From: Paulinella micropora
Taxonomy: Eukaryota > Cercozoa > Imbricatea > Euglyphida
Direction: 5' to 3'
Assembly (NCBI GenBank): GCA_009731375.1
Contig: BJOX01000237.1
Coordinates: 587,407 to 608,785, forward strand
DNA length: 21,379 bases
Under the pieces are notes generated by a model. That model searched no databases. It was not told the origin of the DNA and was given only the letters and a program-made list of their open reading frames with translations. Positions 7,311 to 17,272 of the stretch are shown here, one piece after another (position 1 is the stretch's first letter; the number at the start of each line of letters is the position of its first letter). The position numbers and the translations under genes were made by a program.

Positions 7311-7340
<30 letters not shown>
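6937..7340. repeat. minisatellite with embedded (GAT)n and GC-rich box
   Basis: Two full copies and one partial copy, starting at 6937, 7068 and 7281, of a unit: GGAAAGAGCGGGGGCGGGCC, TGTGTA, a GAT array of very different length, GATAGCGACCGATTTCCAAA, then CTCTAAACTTGATG. Unit length is 131 then 213 because the internal GAT array expands. GGGGGCGGGCC resembles an Sp1-type GC box. Confidence 0.9.
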
Positions 7341-7948
<608 letters not shown>

Positions 7949-7949
<1 letters not shown>

Positions 7950-8278
7950 GTGTTTATCTAGGAGCGTCGCGTAGCCAAAGGCCATAGGCGTCCTACCAGG
8001 AGACATCCTCGGCTCAGGCCTGCCTTCGCCTTCCTGGCTCCCTCATAGCCAAAGGCCAGCGGAGGGATCCACTTACCAAGCACGAAGAGCAGGGTAAGTA
8101 CCTTTTATGGGCGAGCTCAAAGGAAACACCCAACGCCAAAGCTACCCATGGTGCAGCATTGCGAGGTAGCCAACTGGCATGTGGTGCAGTTTGCTCTAGG
8201 AGGGTTGGTCTTCATCGCCAATGTCCCGCCCCCTCGACCAATTTTTCTTACATCGAGGGAGGGACGCCCTCCGGGGAT
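7949..8278 (-). mobile_element. interspersed-like segment D between GATA arrays
   Basis: A 330-base GC-moderate sequence embedded in GATA on both sides. Read on the minus strand its end runs ...CTCCTAGATAAACACT into TATC repeats, like a retroposon with a simple-repeat tail. It has a 13-base internal repeat TAGCCAAAGGCCA (7972 and 8046) and stem-loops near its minus-strand start. There is no coding frame. Only one copy is in the window, so element status rests on context. Confidence 0.45.
8231..8272. repeat. two overlapping inverted repeats in segment D
   Basis: CCCTCGA (8231-8237) pairs with TCGAGGG (8253-8259); GGAGGG (8258-8263) pairs with CCCTCC (8267-8272). The two stems overlap and would be mutually exclusive. 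Confidence 0.8.
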
Positions 8279-8280
8279 AC

Positions 8281-8357
<77 letters not shown>
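8279..8357. repeat. (GATA)n array, tail of element C1
   Basis: Pure GATA directly joined to the constant end of C1. Confidence 0.97.
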
Positions 8358-8358
<1 letters not shown>

Positions 8359-8847
8359 GAGATATCGACTAATGTCAGAAAAAAGGAGCTTCTGATTTCG
8401 TCAACCAAGGAAGTCTGTGGGTAAAGTATTAACCCGATGCCCAGCTAAGCCGTGATGTTTGCACGGAAGGGACTGATACAGGCGATACCAAAGCTCCCTA
8501 GTACCAGGCGGGGCCAGGGCTCGTTCCATAAGCGCCCCTTGCAGAACGAGCTCCCACCTCCATTACAGAGGGCCCAGTAAGCAGATGGAGTTTCGAGACT
8601 GTTCGACAGTCTAGTATAAACCGACAGAGCACTGTGGGTTTTATTCCGGGCTCAACAAGCGAGAAAGGGCACCCTGAGGGAACAGGATTGTGCTTCCCGT
8701 CGCTATTTTGGCATGTGACTTATAGGCGTATGGCTAGGCACACATAAGGCACCCCACCACGGGCCCAGCACACCCACACCATCCCCTAATTCTCTGTCTG
8801 TCGACAGATGGCACCCATTTCAAAAAACCAAGCCCAAGGGAGGGTCA
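8358..8847 (-). mobile_element. retroposon-like element C, copy C1 (longest)
   Basis: Read on the minus strand it ends ...TGACATTAGTCGATATCTCATCTATCT, exactly as copies C2 and C3 do, then the tetranucleotide tail. Its other end (8847) lies 200-odd bases beyond where C2 stops. Conserved hairpins: AGACTGT/ACAGTCT around TCG (8596-8612), GCTCGTTC/GAACGAGC (about 8519-8553), and CTGTCGACAG (8798-8807). A frame on the sense strand is interrupted by a stop (TAC TAG) at the position where C3 has TAC CAG. Constant 3' end, variable 5' end and a simple-repeat tail are the marks of a non-LTR retroposon 3' fragment. Family not recognised. Confidence 0.72.
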
Positions 8848-8866
8848 AGATAGATAGATAGATAGG

Positions 8867-8920
<54 letters not shown>

Positions 8921-8931
8921 TCTAGATAGAT
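8848..8931. repeat. (GATA)n array, tail of element C2
   Basis: GATA with one GGTA and a TCTA flip near the junction. Confidence 0.96.
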
Positions 8932-9194
8932 GAGATATCGACTAATGTCAGAAAAAAGGAGCTTCTGATTTCGTCAACCAAGGAAGTCTGTGGGTAAAGT
9001 ATTAACCCGATGCCCAGCTAAGCCGTGATGTTTGCACGGAAGGGACTGATACAGGCGATACCAAACCTCCCTAGTACCAGGCGGGGCCAGGGCTCGTTCC
9101 ATAAGCGCCCCTTGCAGAACGAGCTCCCTCCTCCATTACAGAGGACCCAGTAAGCAGATGGAGTTTCGAGACTATTCGACAGTCTAGTATAAAA
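8932..9194 (-). mobile_element. retroposon-like element C, copy C2 (5'-truncated)
   Basis: Matches C1 from the constant end through CTAGTATAAA with only about four differences that I can see (for example AGCTCC/ACCTCC and GACTGT/GACTAT), then stops and gives way to GATA. The break at CTAGTATAAAA is where C1 continues CCGACAG. Confidence 0.75.
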
Positions 9195-9341
<147 letters not shown>

Positions 9342-9617
9342 AGTGACAGGGGTAGGGGGTCGAGGCGTTCATAGTCCACTTACACCACATTCAACTGGCA
9401 AAATCATCCAAAGTCGTTCTCATCCTTTTCCATCCATCATAGTGCTGTTACGATTCTAAGGCCATGGCTTACAAGCTGAAGATAAGAGCTTTTTAATGAC
9501 ATGCTTACCATTCCACACTTAAAAATTGATTCCGAAAAATGAAATCACAGTTGATGACTTTCGCCATAGGAATACAAGGGGACAAATGTGATAATCGGGG
9601 CAAACATTTTGAACGAA

Positions 9618-9629
9618 GTTCACGTGAAC
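9618..9629. promoter_or_regulatory. 12-base palindrome containing an E-box
   Basis: GTTCACGTGAAC is perfectly self-complementary, with CACGTG (bHLH-type core) at 9621-9626. Function is not shown. Confidence 0.3.
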
Positions 9630-9712
9630 ATTTGAACAGAACAATATTACCGTTCTGGTTCGTCCCCATGTACTAGTATCGCATACATGCATGCATGCAC
9701 GCATACACTCGC

Positions 9713-9874
9713 ATACCTAGTACCGCAGATTGGTTCAACAAGATGGGCGTATGTCCCGCCTCGATACATAGTTACATACTTACATACTTACATGCAATAC
9801 ATACATACATACATACATACATACATACAATCACATACCTAGTACCGTAGCTTGATTACGTCCCGCGTCGAGTA
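9713..9874. repeat. diverged direct duplication separated by (ATAC)n
   Basis: CATACCTAGTACCGCAGATTGG at 9713 aligns with CATACCTAGTACCGTAGCTTG at 9834. Both lead to ...GTCCCGC(C/G)TCGA. An ATAC/ACTT array lies between them. Confidence 0.75.
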
Positions 9875-9948
9875 CTAAACGCGCACTTGCAACACCGGAG
9901 CCCCCACCCCCCAACACAGCAACCCTGTGCATTTACATAATTCATGTA

Positions 9949-9953
9949 TATAT

Positions 9954-9984
<31 letters not shown>
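9949..9984. repeat. (TA)n array
   Basis: TATATA with one AATA flip. Confidence 0.95.
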
Positions 9985-10033
9985 GTATCACATATGAAAC
10001 AGATATCGCACCAGACATGTCACCTTCCCCCCC

Positions 10034-10547
10034 NNNNNNNNNNNNNNNNNNNNNNNNNNNNNNNNNNNNNNNNNNNNNNNNNNNNNNNNNNNNNNNNNNN
10101 NNNNNNNNNNNNNNNNNNNNNNNNNNNNNNNNNNNNNNNNNNNNNNNNNNNNNNNNNNNNNNNNNNNNNNNNNNNNNNNNNNNNNNNNNNNNNNNNNNNN
10201 NNNNNNNNNNNNNNNNNNNNNNNNNNNNNNNNNNNNNNNNNNNNNNNNNNNNNNNNNNNNNNNNNNNNNNNNNNNNNNNNNNNNNNNNNNNNNNNNNNNN
10301 NNNNNNNNNNNNNNNNNNNNNNNNNNNNNNNNNNNNNNNNNNNNNNNNNNNNNNNNNNNNNNNNNNNNNNNNNNNNNNNNNNNNNNNNNNNNNNNNNNNN
10401 NNNNNNNNNNNNNNNNNNNNNNNNNNNNNNNNNNNNNNNNNNNNNNNNNNNNNNNNNNNNNNNNNNNNNNNNNNNNNNNNNNNNNNNNNNNNNNNNNNNN
10501 NNNNNNNNNNNNNNNNNNNNNNNNNNNNNNNNNNNNNNNNNNNNNNN
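10034..10547. other. assembly gap (514 N)
   Basis: Largest gap. Preceded by eight C (10026-10033) and followed within ten bases by a G-run. Confidence 0.99.
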
Positions 10548-10552
10548 AATGA

Positions 10553-10574
10553 GAGAGGGGGGGGGGGGGGGAGG

Positions 10575-10610
<36 letters not shown>
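10553..10610. repeat. G-run and (GA)n array
   Basis: GAGAGAG, then a G-run to about 10570 with one A, then GA to about 10610. Confidence 0.92.
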
Positions 10611-10611
<1 letters not shown>

Positions 10612-10614
<3 letters not shown>

Positions 10615-10974
10615 ATGTGTGTGTAGGTGCATGTGTCTGAGCGTATGATAATTGTATTAAAAACGTATAAATTATTTACATCATCTTATTCTACGTACGA
10701 ATATACCAGCGAGAGACCCCACCGTCACTTTTAGTCGAAACTGCCCCAAAAACGTCCGAATTGGTTCGTTTGGCAAAGTTTACCCTGTCCGAACCCAAAC
10801 CCTACCGCAAATAAATTAAATAAATTGTGGACATGCATGTATATTATATACATATGTATGAGTTATTACTTCATTATACTGCAATAAATTATACTTAATC
10901 AATGTTTGCGTAAATTTCGCTTTTTTGCATAGTCATGCCACGTTGTATTATGTATCCATCTCCATCCAGTAATC
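10612..10974. other. unique AT-rich region, nothing recognised
   Basis: Low-GC sequence with no long frame. TAAATTAAATAAAT and several AATAAA-like words occur, but nothing specific can be assigned. Confidence 0.6.
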
Positions 10975-11099
10975 TACTTACCTGTGTATCTAAATCGACA
11001 TTACCATCCATGATGTACTTACCTTTCTATCTAACTCGACGTTTACCATGAAAGATTAGTCTATTTTTCTACGTATCTATCTAACTCGACACTACCACG
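10975..11099 (-). repeat. three diverged units each carrying a splice-donor-like motif
   Basis: On the minus strand the units read GTCGATTTAGATACACAG|GTAAGTA, GTCGAGTTAGATAGAAAG|GTAAGTA and GTCGAGTTAGATAGATACG-TA (motif mutated). Spacing is 41 and 54 bases (plus-strand ACTTAC at 10976 and 11017, ACGTAT at 11071). The first two are excellent 5' splice site consensus. Confidence 0.6.
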
Positions 11100-11153
11100 G
11101 AAGGTTGAGGAAATCTATCCTTCTCTTGATCTTTGTCACCTTTCCGGGCGCAG

Positions 11154-11224
11154 TGGGCTGAGCGTGGAGGGCGGGTCGAAACTGCTGCGATGTACCCGTT
11201 GATAGCACAGGAGCTGCGGACTCT
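11154..11224 (+). CDS. candidate exon, unknown product
   Basis: A good pyrimidine tract (11117-11145, TTCTCTTGATCTTTGTCACC) ends GGGCGCAG at 11153. The following frame WAERGGRVETAAMYPLIAQE then LRTLCAC is open and G/C-rich at third positions until it runs into the ATGT array. The right border is not clear. The minus strand is also open (ESAAPVLSTGTSQQFRPAL, ending AAG|GTGACA), so strand is not settled. No family recognised. Confidence 0.27.
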
Positions 11225-11248
11225 GTGTGCATGCACCTACATGCACGA

Positions 11249-11457
11249 ATGTATGTATGTATGTATGTATGTATGTATGTATGTATGGGTGCATGCATGC
11301 ATGCATGCATGTATGAATGTATGTATGCATGCATTGTATGTATGTATGTATGCATGCATGCATGCATGTATGTATGTATGTATGTATGTATGTATGTATG
11401 TATGTATGTATGTATGTATGTATGTATGTATGTGTATGTATGTATGTGTGTATGTAG

Positions 11458-11487
<30 letters not shown>
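11249..11487. repeat. (ATGT)n array with ATGC blocks
   Basis: ATGT with two blocks of ATGC (about 11290-11310 and 11350-11366), then ATGT. Confidence 0.96.
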
Positions 11488-11488
<1 letters not shown>

Positions 11489-11520
11489 GGTGTGGGTGAA
11501 CCTGTGTGCTAGGAGCGAGC

Positions 11521-11620
11521 TGGCGACAGTGAGACATGCGCCAAGCAGCGCTATCACACAGTGTATTGTATGGCGACAGTGAGACATGCGCCAAGCAGGG
11601 CTATCACACAGTGTATTCTA
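11521..11620. repeat. 50-base tandem repeat, two copies
   Basis: 11521-11570 and 11571-11620 differ at about two positions. The unit contains GTGAGACATGCGCCAAGCAG and CACACAGTGTATT. Confidence 0.95.
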
Positions 11621-11638
11621 TACCACTATCCATATAAG

Positions 11639-11872
11639 AGTACATGTAGTGATGTCTATATAAAGTGAGACACGCTCTGACCAGCGCCACAGTATATTGA
11701 ACACCATGTACATACATACATATTATCTATATATGAAGTACATGTAATGATGTCTATACAAAGTGAGACACGCTCCGACCAGCGCTAGTACACAGCATAT
11801 TGTATAGAATGCAGATGGCGTACATATCATCTATGTATGAGTATATATGATGGAGTTTATATAAAGCGAGAC
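11639..11872. repeat. about 100-base tandem repeat with TATA motif, 2.3 copies
   Basis: Copies start at 11639, 11737 and 11841. The unit runs GTACATGTARTGATGTCTAT, AYAAAGTGAGACACGCTCYG, then CACAG, TATTG and ATCTATRTATGA. It shares the GTGAGACA...AGCGC...CACAG...TATTG module with the 50-base repeat to its left, so five module copies (11529, 11579, 11665, 11763, 11866) line up. Two of the three long units contain an intact TATATAAAG. Confidence 0.88.
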
Positions 11873-12115
11873 CTATTAACAAACGGAAAGGCCAAGGAGA
11901 TTCCTGCAGGACACAATAACACAGATCCGTGTGCTAAGTGTATTCTCAGGTGCTATTTGGTACTGTTTTGTTGTCCAAAAAATTTAACAGGAATAATTAT
12001 AACACTGTCAACTACAGGGATCCAAATGCAAACCGCAGACAGAAAGACAAAGAGACAAACAGACACACAGACAGACGGACGGACAGATGAGTACCGATGG
12101 GCGATCAGTATGTAG
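11837..12115 (+). CDS. weak small ORF, hypothetical
   Basis: A 92-codon frame from ATG in the last minisatellite unit. The middle, RDLLTNGKAKEIPAGHNNTD, then a Cys-rich stretch (PCAKCILRCYLVLFCC), is not low complexity; the C-terminal third is an ACAG repeat. A possible donor CTCAG|GTGCTA near 11949 would end an exon after ILR. A TATATAAAG lies within the reading frame at about 11859. No domain recognised. Confidence 0.18.
   Translation: MSIYDGVYIKRDLLTNGKAKEIPAGHNNTDPCAKCILRCYLVLFCCPKNLTGIIITLSTTGIQMQTADRKTKRQTDTQTDGRTDEYRWAISM
12036..12088. repeat. degenerate (ACAG)n repeat
   Basis: CAGACAGAAAGACAAAGAGACA then ACAGACAGACGGACGGACAG. Confidence 0.85.
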
Positions 12116-12188
12116 TGCTACATAGTCCAGACCGTTCATGCAATGCTTAGATACTACGCACAACAAAAACAAAACGCAAAACTAAAAT

Positions 12189-12406
12189 GCATACATATGC
12201 GCATACATACATACACATACATACATAATGTACATACACACATACATACATACATGCATACATACATACATTACATACATACATTACATACATACATTAC
12301 ATACATACATACATACATAACATACATACATAACATACATATAACATACATACATAACATATATACATAACATACATACATAACATACATACATAACATA
12401 CATACA

Positions 12407-12438
<32 letters not shown>

Positions 12439-12616
12439 ACATACATACATAACATATATACATACATACATACACACATACATACATACATGCATACATG
12501 CATACATACATACATACATACATACATACATACATACATACACACATACATACATATGTACATACAAGTACTCATACATACATACAAGATCTCATACATA
12601 CATACATACATACAGT
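12189..12616. repeat. 0.43 kb (ATAC)n array
   Basis: CATA units with a regularly recurring slip giving ACATAACATACAT higher-order units between about 12270 and 12450. It falls off into TACAAGTACTCATAC variants at the right end. Confidence 0.96.
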
Positions 12617-12665
12617 AAGCTTAAGAGAAAATGAACTAGTTGAAAGAAAAAGTGAAAGAGAAAAT

Positions 12666-12667
<2 letters not shown>

Positions 12668-12764
<97 letters not shown>

Positions 12765-12787
12765 AAAAAAGAGAGAGAGAGAGAGAA
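12668..12787. repeat. (GA)n array
   Basis: Nearly pure GA with an A-run near 12762. Confidence 0.96.
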
Positions 12788-12886
12788 GACTGAATAACTA
12801 GGTTTCCACCTCAGATAAAGGTATAACTTACAAGCTATACTTTTCACGTGGACGTTCCCTGAGTCCAATTGTAAAATTGTTCTCTC

Positions 12887-12892
12887 AATAAA
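12887..12892 (+). promoter_or_regulatory. AATAAA polyadenylation-like signal
   Basis: AATAAA closes a 100-base unique island (12788-12892) between GA arrays. No gene can be tied to it. Confidence 0.25.
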
Positions 12893-13090
12893 AGCGAAGA
12901 AGAAGAAGAGAGAGAGAGAGAGAGAAGTTAAGAGAAGAGAAAAGGAAAGATCGAAAAAGACAAGGAAAAGAAAAAGAGAACGAGAAAGAAAAAACAAAAA
13001 GAAAGAGAAAGAGAAAGAGAAAGAGAAGGAGAAAGAAATAGAGAAAGAGAATTGAGAGAAAATTATTGGAGAAGGGAAAGCGAAAGCGAC
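12893..13090. repeat. 200-base purine tract (GAA/GAGA/AAAG)
   Basis: Almost no pyrimidine on the plus strand; degenerate GA, GAA, AGAAAG. Potential triplex former. Confidence 0.88.
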
Positions 13091-13215
13091 TTCAAAAGTT
13101 GAAAACAACAAGAAGCAACCGTTTAAAGATAAGGAGTTTAATAATCAGAAAAGATTAAATGGAATATTAACTAAAGAAGTCGACGTCGCTATTGAATAAT
13201 GGCAAAGAGGGAGTA

Positions 13216-13476
13216 ATGGGAGATTGTTGTTTTATTTGTTCGAACAATACCACAAATTCCAGGCGAAAGGGTGAACATTTCCTAATTTGCATATATCAAA
13301 CCCAAACCCCAAACCAGATCACTAGGAGAGAAGTACGAGCCAAAAAAAGAAAAAGGAATTTTAAAAAAAGGAAAAACAGTGACAAAAGTCAAGAGGAAAC
13401 GAAAGGAAGAAAGATGAAGACAAAAACTCTTAGTAGTAGTAAAGGTGTCCACTGTAGGGTGAAAGAGGTGCGGTGA
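13216..13476 (+). CDS. small hypothetical ORF with CxxC and basic C-terminus
   Basis: From ATG 13216 an 86-residue frame begins MGDCCFICSNNTTNSRRKGE and continues into a Lys/Arg-rich, nuclear-localisation-like middle. CCxxC followed by SNN is faintly like the first cysteines of zinc-binding domains of the THAP kind, but the later conserved residues are not there. Surrounding sequence is A-rich, which alone could generate the basic stretch. Coding is possible but unproven. Confidence 0.17.
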   Translation: MGDCCFICSNNTTNSRRKGEHFLICIYQTQTPNQITRREVRAKKRKRNFKKRKNSDKSQEETKGRKMKTKTLSSSKGVHCRVKEVR

Positions 13477-13610
13477 GGTTCCGCCAAAATCCGCCGTCAA
13501 GCAATTTTTCTTCAAATATTCCTTCCTATCTTTTGATTTCGGCTTCACGCAAGCCTGATGCTGGGTTAAAAGCATGGTACGGTGGGCTGGGTACAGTAGT
13601 AGTAGTAGTT

Positions 13611-13660
13611 CTGTCTGTCTGTCTGTCTGTCTGTCTGTGTCTGTCTGTCTGTCTGCTGTC
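13611..13660. repeat. (CTGT)n array
   Basis: About 11 CTGT units with one slip. Preceded by five AGT units (13595-13609). Confidence 0.94.
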
Positions 13661-13701
13661 TTCTGGAGTAGTAGTAGTAGCAGTAGTAATAGTAGTAGTA
13701 A

Positions 13702-13801
<100 letters not shown>

Positions 13802-13881
13802 TAGTAGTTAGTAGTTAGTAGTTAGTAGTTAGTAGTTAGTAGTTAGTAGTTAGTAGTTAGTAGTTAGTAGTTAGTAGTTAG

Positions 13882-13961
13882 NNNNNNNNNNNNNNNNNNN
13901 NNNNNNNNNNNNNNNNNNNNNNNNNNNNNNNNNNNNNNNNNNNNNNNNNNNNNNNNNNNNN
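13882..13961. other. assembly gap (80 N)
   Basis: Between the 7-mer and the 4-mer block. Confidence 0.99.
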
Positions 13962-14029
<68 letters not shown>

Positions 14030-14050
14030 CAGTTAGTAGTTAGTAGTTAG

Positions 14051-14151
<101 letters not shown>

Positions 14152-14187
14152 NNNNNNNNNNNNNNNNNNNNNNNNNNNNNNNNNNNN
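14152..14187. other. assembly gap (36 N)
   Basis: Between the TTAG and TTAGTTTG blocks. Confidence 0.99.
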
Positions 14188-16252
14188 TAGTTTGTTAGTT
14201 TGTTAGTTTGTTAGTTTGTTAGTTTGTTAGTTTGTTAGTTTGTTAGTTTGTTTGTTTGTTTGTTTGTTTGTTTGTTAGTTTGTTAGTTTGTTAGTTTGTT
14301 AGTTTGTTTGTTTGTTTGTTTGTTTGTTTGTTTGTTTGTTTGTTTGTTAGTTTGTTAGTTTGTTAGTTTGTTAGTTAGTTAGTTAGTTTGTTTGTTTGTT
14401 TGTTTGTTTGTTTGTTTGTTTGTTTGTTTGTTTGTTTGTTTGTTTGTTTGTTTGTTTGTTTGTTTGTTTGTTTGTTTGTTTGTTTGTTTGTTTGTTTTGT
14501 TTAGTTTGTTTAGTTAGTTTAGTTAGTTAGTTAGTTAGTTAGTTAGTCAGTTAGTCAGTTAGTCAGTTAGTCATTAGTCGTTAGTCGTTAGTCGTTAGTC
14601 GTTAGTCGTTAGTCGTTAGTCGTTCGTTAGTCGTTCGTTAGTCGTTCGTTAGTCGTTCGTTAGTCGTTCGTTAGTCGTTAGTCGTTAGTCGTTAGTCGTT
14701 AGTCGTTAGTCGTTAGTCGTTAGTCGTTAGTCGTTAGTCGTTAGTCGTTAGTCGTTAGTCGTTAGTCGTTAGTCGTTAGTCGTTAGTCAGTAGTTAGTAG
14801 GTAGTAGTTAGTAGGTAGTAGGTAGTAGGTAGTAGGTAGTAGGTAGTAGGTAGTAGGTAGTAGGTAGTAGGTAGTAGTTAGTAGTTAGTGGTTAGTGGTT
14901 AGTGGTTAGTGGTTAGTGGTTAGTAGTTAGTAGTTAGTAGTTAGTTAGTTAGTAGTTAGTAGTTAGTAGTTAGTAGTTAGTACTGAGTATAAGTACTTAG
15001 TACTTAGTATAAGTAGTAAGTAGTAAGTAGTAAGTAGTAAGTAGTAAGTAGTAAGTAGTAAGTAGTAAGTAGTAAGTAGTAAGTAGTAAGTAGTAAGTAG
15101 TAAGTAGTAAGTAAGTAGTAAGTAGTAAGTAGTAAGCAGTAAGCAGTAAGCAGTAAGTAGTAAGTAGTAAGTAGTAAGTAGTAAGTAGTAAGTAGTAAGT
15201 AGTAAGTAGTAAGTAAGTAGTAAGTAGTAAGTAGTAAGTAGAAGGTAGAAGGTAGAAGGTAGAAGGTAGAAGTAGTAGAAGTAGTAGAAGTAGTAGTAGA
15301 AGTAGTAGTAGAAGTAGTAGAAGTAGTAGTAGAAGTAGTAGTAGAAGTAGTAGTAGAAGTAGTAGTAGAAGTAGTATTAGTAGTAGTATTAGTAGTAGTA
15401 TTAGTAGTAGTATTAGTAGTAGTATTAGTAGTAGTTATTAGTAGTAGTTATTAGTAGTAGTTATTAGTAGTAGTTATTAGTAGTAGTTATTAGTAGTAGT
15501 TATTAGTAGTAGTTATTAGCAGTAGTTATTAGTAGTAGTTATTAGTAGTAGTTATTAGTAGTAGTTATTAGTAGTAGTTATTAGTAGTAGTTATTAGTAG
15601 TAGTTATTAGTAGTAGTTATTAGTAGTAGTTATTAGTAGTAGTTATTAGTAGTAGTTATTAGTAGTAGTTAGTAGTAGTTAGTAGTAGTAGTTAGTAGTA
15701 GTAGTTAGTAGTAGTAGTTAGTAGTAGTAGTTAGTAGTAGTAGTTAGTAGTAGTAGTTAGTAGTAGTAGTTAGTAGTAGTTAGTAGTCGTAGTTAGTAGT
15801 AGTAGTTAGTAGTAGTAGTTAGTAGTAGTAGTTAGTAGTAGTAGTTAGTAGTAGTAGTAGTTAGTAGTAGTAGTTAGTAGTAGTAGTTAGTAGTAGTAGT
15901 TAGTAGTAGTACTTAGTAGTAGTAGTTAGTAGTAGTAGTTAGTAGTAGTAGTTAGTAGTAGTAGTTAGTAGTAGTAGTTAGTAGTAGTAGTTAGTAGTAG
16001 TAGTTAGTAGTAGTAGTTAGAAGTAGTAGTTAGTAGTAGTAGTTAGTAGTAGTAGTTAGTAGTAGTAGTTAGTAGTAGTAGTTAGTAGTAGTAGTTAGTA
16101 GTAGTAGTTAGTAGTAGTAGTTAGTAGTAGTAGTACTAGTGTGTTAGTAGTAGTAGTACTAGTGTGTTAGTAGTAGTAGCAGTAGTAGTAGTAGTAGTAG
16201 TAGTAGCAGTAGTAGTAGAGTAGCAGTAGTATTAGTAGTAGTAGTAGTAGTA

Positions 16253-16476
<224 letters not shown>

Positions 16477-16499
16477 AGTAGAAGTAGTAGTTGTAGTAG

Positions 16500-16544
<45 letters not shown>

Positions 16545-16594
16545 TAGTAGTTGTAGTAGTAGTAGTAGTTGCAGTAGTAGTAGTAGTAGTAGTA

Positions 16595-16642
<48 letters not shown>

Positions 16643-16742
16643 CTACATAGTAGTAGCTACATAGTAGTAGCTACATAGTAGTAGCTACATAGTAGTAGCT
16701 ACATAGTAGTAGTAGCAGCAGTAGTAGTAGTAGCAGTAGTCG

Positions 16743-16826
<84 letters not shown>

Positions 16827-16905
16827 AGTAGTAGTAGTAGTAGTAGTAGCAGCAGCAGCAGCAGCTATGTAGTAGCAGTAGCAGTAGCAGAAGTAGTAGT
16901 GTAGC

Positions 16906-16991
<86 letters not shown>

Positions 16992-17027
16992 CAGTAGTAG
17001 CAGTAGTAGTAGTAGTAGCAGCAGACT
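16477..17027. repeat. (TAG)n array with (AAT)n island and 14-base units
   Basis: Orientation flips back at 16476/16477. It contains about five copies of AGCTACATAGTAGT (14 bases, about 16641-16703) and an AAT island at 16744-16785; AGC variants are interspersed. Confidence 0.95.
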
Positions 17028-17107
17028 CTGCATCATTATCGGGTTAGTTTTTATCGTTTTTCCCGTTGGCTGAATAAGAAAAAACAGTTACCTTTACTTG
17101 CCTAGCC

Positions 17108-17109
<2 letters not shown>

Positions 17110-17175
<66 letters not shown>
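17110..17175. repeat. (TAG)n outlier
   Basis: The same trinucleotide resumes after a 75-base unique island (17033-17109). Confidence 0.95.
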
Positions 17176-17180
<5 letters not shown>

Positions 17181-17215
17181 TATGAAAAAATAAGGCAGGA
17201 ATTTTCTAAAATTTA

Positions 17216-17237
17216 TGGCGTACGGCGGGGTACGCCA
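17216..17237. repeat. 8-base-stem perfect hairpin
   Basis: TGGCGTAC, loop GGCGGG, GTACGCCA. GC-rich in an AT-rich neighbourhood; may mark the end of a small mobile element. Confidence 0.85.
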
Positions 17238-17272
17238 GTACCGGAACTAAAAACAGGCTTGCTTCATGTCCC

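Larger units (their letters stand above)
9342..9945. other. unique region, no convincing gene
   Basis: About 600 bases of mixed composition. A 61-codon minus frame (9519-9704) has ordinary composition but no motif or splice border. A segment CATACCTAGTACCG near 9713 recurs, diverged, near 9834, with an ATAC array (9794-9829) between. Confidence 0.6.

Noticed and set aside
8358-8847. hammerhead ribozyme in element C
   Set aside because: Looked for CTGANGA and GAAA core with paired stems on both strands; not found.
9519-9704. 61-codon minus-strand ORF
   Set aside because: Short, no motif, no splice border, partly ATGC repeat; chance is as likely.
11136-11594. 152-codon His/Thr/Tyr/Ile frame on the minus strand
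   Set aside because: Translation of the ATGT array.
11249-12616. CRISPR array
   Set aside because: Repeats are continuous tandem units without unique spacers.
13216-13476. THAP-domain transposase remnant
   Set aside because: Only a CCxxC-SNN start is reminiscent; the downstream conserved residues of that domain are missing.
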